DNA from: Longimicrobiales bacterium
Lineage (GTDB): Bacteria; Gemmatimonadota; Gemmatimonadetes; Longimicrobiales; Gaopeijiaceae
Assembly (NCBI GenBank): GCA_028279425.1
Contig: JANQNV010000184.1
Span: 1 to 64,000, forward strand
Direction of reading: 5' to 3'
Length of the DNA: 64,000 nt
Under the pieces are notes generated by a model, which made no database searches, was not told where the DNA came from, and was given only the letters and a program-made list of their open reading frames with translations. Of the stretch, positions 58,847-64,000 are shown piece by piece. A program made the translations under genes and the position numbers. The stretch's first letter is position 1; every line of letters begins with the position of its first letter.

Positions 58847-61708
58847 TCAGCCGTCCTGCATCCTCATCGGACGCAATTCCAACTCGTCGGAAGACGGGAG
58901 ACCGGGGTGCATGAGCGTGACCCCACCGAGCTGCTCGACGATCTCACTCCCCTCGTCGAAGTCGACGACGACCCGCAAGGTATACGCACCTGGATGGAGG
59001 CCGTCCAGATCGAGGGTGAGATACTCCACCGCACGCCCCTCCTTCCCGGCCGGCTTCCTCGTCCACTCGGTCCCGAACAGGTTCTGCCCGGCGGGTCGGA
59101 AGGCGATGTCGTGCGACTCGCCCGACGACTCCGACCGGGCCTCGACACGAATGCGATAGTACGGCGAATCGCTCTCGGGCAGGTCGTACAACTCGAACAT
59201 GATGCCGACCCGACTGTCGTCGACCCGGTCCTGACGAACCAGCGGCCGCACCCAGCGGTCGGCCCGACCGATGTCGCGATCGAGCGGCAGCGCCGCGCTC
59301 ACCAGCATCAGATCCGAAATCCGCTGGTCCACGCCGACGACGCGACTGCGCAGCGCCGTCGCGCGCACCGCGGCCGCTTGGCGCGTGCGGCGATTGTAGA
59401 GCTCCACGACGGCGCCAACGGCGTCTTCGTCGACCAGGGTGCGAAGGCGGATGGAGTCACCCGCGATCCGCCGCCGCGTGGCCGACGTCGTGCTGCCGTC
59501 GGCCGCGATGAGGTAGAGACCGAGGTCGAGCGAGTCGCCCGCGAAGGTTTCGAGGGCCTGGGGAATCTCGAAGTGGACCTCCAACTCACCGGCGCCGGCC
59601 TCGAGGCCCCGGAAGCGAGCGGTCTGCGCCGGGAGGGAGTACAGCGAGCGTGCTCGCGTCCCGTACCAGTGCGGGAACGCCTCCCGAAGATCGTCGAGGT
59701 AGGTCTCGGCCTCTGGGGTGTACGACCGGACGTCGGCCGTGGCCGGCCTCGACAGAGTGAGGTCGGGCCCCTGCCCGTAGTCCCAGAACTCGGTCCGGAG
59801 ATCGGCCGTTCCGAAGGTTCGCACCGCATCGGGGCGCCCGTAGCGAAGCCAGAGTTGGGCGGCATCGTTGTCGAGGGCGCCGAAACGGAGGTAGGCGTAG
59901 GCCGCCCGGGCGAGGTGTTCGACCTCGCGCTCGTTGACCTCGGTGTTGAGGATCGGATCCAGACCGATCCAGAACTCGTCCGCCCGGTCGCCGGGGTCGG
60001 AGGTCAGCCCCGCGACGTCCCGGAGCTGCTCCTCGACGTCGTCACCGAGCACCCCGAACGCCTGTTCGAAGTCGGCCAGGGCCTCCTCCGATCGCCCGAG
60101 CCGCTGAAGCGCGAGCCCCGACAGCAAGAAGCTGTACGGGTGTCCGCTGGTCGCCCACGCGAAGCGCCGGCTGCGGTTGAGAAGGTCGAGCCACAACTCT
60201 TCATCCGCGAGTCCGAGGAGGATCGCGACGTTGGCTGCGACGTGTCCGGGGAACACCTCGACGGCGTCTTCGAGGAGTTCGTGCATCGCGGCGCGATCGG
60301 CTTCCCCGCGCGGATCGGGCTCGAACGATTCATCCAAGGTGGCCCCCAGTTCGGTGGGGCACACGTAGTTCAGCGCGACCAGCGTCTCGAGGTCGGTTCC
60401 CCCCGGGCGCCGCATGCACGGGGTCCCGGCCAAAGCACCGTCGGGGAGTACGCCGAGGGACGCCCAGGTAAGCCAGGACTCACGAACGATGTCGGCCAAC
60501 TCGTACTTCAGCTCGGCGACCAGCCTCGGGGATACGGGCCGGATCCCACGCTTGGCCCGTGCCACCCCGCGTTCGTACAGGGTGCGAGCCTCGGCGCGCA
60601 GCCCCTGCTTGCGTCGGATGCGGGCGAGGGCGAGCACGGGCGCCGGGTTTTCCGGGTCCCGCGCCATGGCTCGTTCCAGTTCGCTTGCCGCATCGCGTCG
60701 CCAGGCGAAGGGATTCGCCCCCGCCGGAGGGTCTCCAGCGAGCAGACCGTCGAGGGGGCCGAGGCGGGACTCGATCTCGTCGCCTGTGCGTCCCATCGCG
60801 ACGCCGAGCAGCTCCTTCGCCTCGATCCGGATCGGGGCGGGGATCGCGAGCGTGAGGGGCCCGTCCTCCGACAACTCGTACTCGAAGCCGTCGGGGAGCT
60901 CGGGGTCGCCCACGGGGAATACGACGGGCGGAGTCCATTCGTCGTCGGCGGGCTCGAAGACCAGGTCGAACTCGACCCACGTACCGACCGGCTCACCGTC
61001 GTACGACGCCGGATCGAACCGGAGTGAGCGGGCACCCTGCATCGCGGCACGATCGAGAGCGGGCACCCCCGAGTTGCTCCGAGTCTGAACGTTGTCGACC
61101 GATCCGTCCTCGGCGACCCACAGCAAGAGGCGAACGGTCCCGCCCACGCCGGCCCGCTGCAGGTCCGGGGGGTAGTGTCGGCGAATCAGATCCCGCTCGG
61201 CCTCCGGGTCGGCCAGCGTCGGGTACGTGACGGGCGACGCCTTGAAGGGTGGCAACTCGTCGACGACCTCGGCGGTCGCCACCGCGGCCGACGCCGCCGG
61301 ATCAGGCGGAGGCAGATCGGGCGGTGCCTGGATCGCCATGTCTCGGCCCGCGGGCGGATCGAGCGCCGGCGCCTCGGGGAGATCGACCGTGGGGCGCGCC
61401 ACCTGCGGCTCCTGGAACGCGTCGATCAGGCGGTTCAGCCCCGTGATCAGCGAAGCGCGCGCGGGCGGCACGGCCATACCCGTCAGGACGAGAGCCGCCG
61501 CCGTCGCCACGACGGCCCGTCGCGCCCGAACGAATCGAGAGCTCCTCCCCGGCCCCCGGGTCCAGGCCGACTGCAGCTCCGCTTCCAACTCCGGGGCGAA
61601 TGAAGACCGCTCCGCGGCCGAGAACATCGACAACTCCGCATCGAGTTCCACCAGCTCGGGCGGCAGCTCGAAGGCGTCGTCGTGAAGCGGGGTCATGAAG
61701 TCGCTCAT
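58847..61708 (-). CDS. Large membrane-anchored protein: anti-sigma-like N-terminus, TonB C-terminal domain, TPR-like region, GWxTD-like domain
   Basis: One TM near the N-terminus; RRHYPPDLQRAGVGGTVRLLLWVAEDGSVDNVQTRSNSGVPALDRAAMQGARSLRFDPA (TonB C-terminal); LWLRYGRPDAVRTFGTADLRTEFWDYGQGPDLTL (GWxTD-type); 4 bp overlap with the ECF sigma gene. Confidence 0.8.
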   Translation of the reverse strand: MSDFMTPLHDDAFELPPELVELDAELSMFSAAERSSFAPELEAELQSAWTRGPGRSSRFVRARRAVVATAAALVLTGMAVPPARASLITGLNRLIDAFQEPQVARPTVDLPEAPALDPPAGRDMAIQAPPDLPPPDPAASAAVATAEVVDELPPFKASPVTYPTLADPEAERDLIRRHYPPDLQRAGVGGTVRLLLWVAEDGSVDNVQTRSNSGVPALDRAAMQGARSLRFDPASYDGEPVGTWVEFDLVFEPADDEWTPPVVFPVGDPELPDGFEYELSEDGPLTLAIPAPIRIEAKELLGVAMGRTGDEIESRLGPLDGLLAGDPPAGANPFAWRRDAASELERAMARDPENPAPVLALARIRRKQGLRAEARTLYERGVARAKRGIRPVSPRLVAELKYELADIVRESWLTWASLGVLPDGALAGTPCMRRPGGTDLETLVALNYVCPTELGATLDESFEPDPRGEADRAAMHELLEDAVEVFPGHVAANVAILLGLADEELWLDLLNRSRRFAWATSGHPYSFLLSGLALQRLGRSEEALADFEQAFGVLGDDVEEQLRDVAGLTSDPGDRADEFWIGLDPILNTEVNEREVEHLARAAYAYLRFGALDNDAAQLWLRYGRPDAVRTFGTADLRTEFWDYGQGPDLTLSRPATADVRSYTPEAETYLDDLREAFPHWYGTRARSLYSLPAQTARFRGLEAGAGELEVHFEIPQALETFAGDSLDLGLYLIAADGSTTSATRRRIAGDSIRLRTLVDEDAVGAVVELYNRRTRQAAAVRATALRSRVVGVDQRISDLMLVSAALPLDRDIGRADRWVRPLVRQDRVDDSRVGIMFELYDLPESDSPYYRIRVEARSESSGESHDIAFRPAGQNLFGTEWTRKPAGKEGRAVEYLTLDLDGLHPGAYTLRVVVDFDEGSEIVEQLGGVTLMHPGLPSSDELELRPMRMQDG

Positions 61709-62313
61709 CGGGCCGTACTCTCGACCGCGTCCTTCAGTCGCTTGAGGGCACGATGAAGCCGCACGGCGACGGCGTTGTGACTGATCCCCAGCGCCTCGGC
61801 GATCTCACGGTTGCCGAGACCGGCCCCGTAGCGCAGCGAAAGGATCTCCTGATCGGCTCGACGCAGCGTCTGCGTACCGTTCAGGAGCTTCTGGATCCTC
61901 TCCTGCCGAAGCACACGCTCGTCCTGCGACGGGACGTCGGCCACGAGATCGGGCACGCGGTCGAGCGACACATGCAGCGACCCTCGCCTCCGGAGCGCCC
62001 GGAGATGGTCGGTCACCGCATTCCGCGCGATCCGGAGAAGCCACGTGCGCGGAGAGGCCAGATTGGCATCGTAGCGGTGAATCGAGCGGAGGGCCTTCAT
62101 GAAGACGTCCGAGGTTACGTCTTCTGCGGCTTCTCGTGTCGCGACCCGGAAGCGGACATATCGATAGACCACCGAACGGTGGCCGTCGTACCATGCCTCG
62201 AAGTCGTGGGGTACTCGGCCCGGCCTGCCCTCTCGGTCCCCACGCTTCCCCGCCCCATGCGCTGGGGCGGCCACGTCGGAGCGGACCGTCGGAGCTGCTT
62301 CGTGAGATGCCAT
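61705..62313 (-). CDS. RNA polymerase ECF sigma factor
   Basis: FEAWYDGHRSVVYRYVRFRVATREAAEDVTSDVFMKALRSIHRYDANLASPRTWLLRIARNAVTDHLRALRRR, LGNREIAEALGISHNAVAVRLHRALKRLK. Confidence 0.93.
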   Translation of the reverse strand: MASHEAAPTVRSDVAAPAHGAGKRGDREGRPGRVPHDFEAWYDGHRSVVYRYVRFRVATREAAEDVTSDVFMKALRSIHRYDANLASPRTWLLRIARNAVTDHLRALRRRGSLHVSLDRVPDLVADVPSQDERVLRQERIQKLLNGTQTLRRADQEILSLRYGAGLGNREIAEALGISHNAVAVRLHRALKRLKDAVESTAR

Positions 62314-62359
62314 GTTCCCTCTTACGCGCGCGCCCGGGCCGAGTTACACCCCTCGCCTT

Positions 62360-63379
<1,020 letters not shown>

Positions 63380-64000
63380 TCAGGGGTGAAACGTAGACGA
63401 CGATCCAGCGACCGGAATCGCGACAGGCCGCGGGAGCGTGCGAGCGAATACCACGAAGATAACCGATTTCGCGCCGAGGCCGGCCAGTGCCGACGCGGCG
63501 GCACCTGCGGTCGAGCCGGTGGTGAGGACGTCGTCCACGAGGATCAGTTGGGGATAGTGGGCGACCCGCGAGGCCGCGGGGCCGGGGCCGAACGCCATCT
63601 GGACGTTAGCCTTGCGCTCTTCCGCCTGCAAGGCGACCTGACTCGGCCCGGAGGGCCTTCTCGCCAGGGCCTCGATGAGGGGAGATCCCAGCTCCCGAGC
63701 GACGATCCGAGCCAGTCGCTCCGCCTGGTTGTACCCCCGCGTGCGCACTCTCGCCGGGGTCGTCGGAACGGGCACGACGGCGCAGCGCGGCGCGCTGAAG
63801 TCGACCTCGGGCATACGACGGAGGCGATGCACCATACGCCGTCCCATCGGAGCCGCGGCAACGTCCCACCCTCCGTACTTCAGGGCCTGCACGAGCGCAT
63901 CGGCGGGGGGCGCGAGAGCCACCGCCGCGACCGCCCGCGACAGAACCGGAGGCCAATCGTTACAGCGTCCGCACAGAACGGGCCGATCGGGGCCGGTCCC
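63380..64000 (-). CDS. comF: ComF family phosphoribosyltransferase, 5' end beyond the window
   Basis: ORF continues open to the window end (..DRPVLCGRCNDWPPVLSRAVAAVALAPPADALVQALKYGGW..); PVPTTPARVRTRGYNQAERLARIVARELG; LILVDDVLTTGSTAGAAASAL. Confidence 0.92.
   Translation of the reverse strand, partial: GTGPDRPVLCGRCNDWPPVLSRAVAAVALAPPADALVQALKYGGWDVAAAPMGRRMVHRLRRMPEVDFSAPRCAVVPVPTTPARVRTRGYNQAERLARIVARELGSPLIEALARRPSGPSQVALQAEERKANVQMAFGPGPAASRVAHYPQLILVDDVLTTGSTAGAAASALAGLGAKSVIFVVFARTLPRPVAIPVAGSSSTFHP

Noticed and set aside
58322-61027. 901 aa plus-strand ORF opposite pgk and the TonB/GWxTD protein
   Set aside because: Antisense shadow ORF, no recognisable domain.

Overview
A 64 kb, very GC-rich, gene-dense bacterial chromosomal window. 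It is mostly minus-strand housekeeping operons. Protein style (type-B-like SDH, long Ala/Pro/acidic extensions, plug-like carboxypeptidase-regulatory proteins, GWxTD-type domain) suggests Gemmatimonadota, but that is an inference and not tested. Recognisable blocks: rpsA-cmk-aroA-tyrA-(hyp)-rnz-trpG; nadE; ctpA-like S41 protease; a type II fatty-acid/phospholipid cluster (yceD-rpmF-plsX-fabH-fabD-fabG-acpP-fabF) followed by ispF, DedA and XerD; ackA-hbd; ndk; sucCD; UPF0182; phosphomannomutase; dcd; pilin-like genes; two FKBP lipoproteins; amidohydrolase; GH20; sdhBAC-mdh; moaDEA; an ECF sigma/anti-sigma set; HU; carA; rnhA; lipB-E2-E1beta-E1alpha; secG-tpiA-pgk; a second ECF sigma with a large TonB/TPR/GWxTD membrane protein; gap; comF (truncated at the window end). 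No tRNA, rRNA, prophage, transposon or convincing CRISPR array was seen. The most unusual segment is about 12.85-17.76 kb, where several unrelated minisatellites are stacked: 21 bp at the nadE 5' end, 9 x 33 bp in-frame in a Rossmann oxidoreductase, 38 bp intergenic, 60 bp palindrome-bearing, about 19 bp degenerate plus an exact 38 bp duplication, and 24/21 bp in-frame repeats at the XerD N-terminus. Other notable items are a perfect 32 bp inverted repeat after dcd, an E1alpha-like protein that has lost the thiamine-diphosphate motif, and an ECF sigma factor coupled to an anti-sigma/TonB/TPR/GWxTD-like fusion protein.
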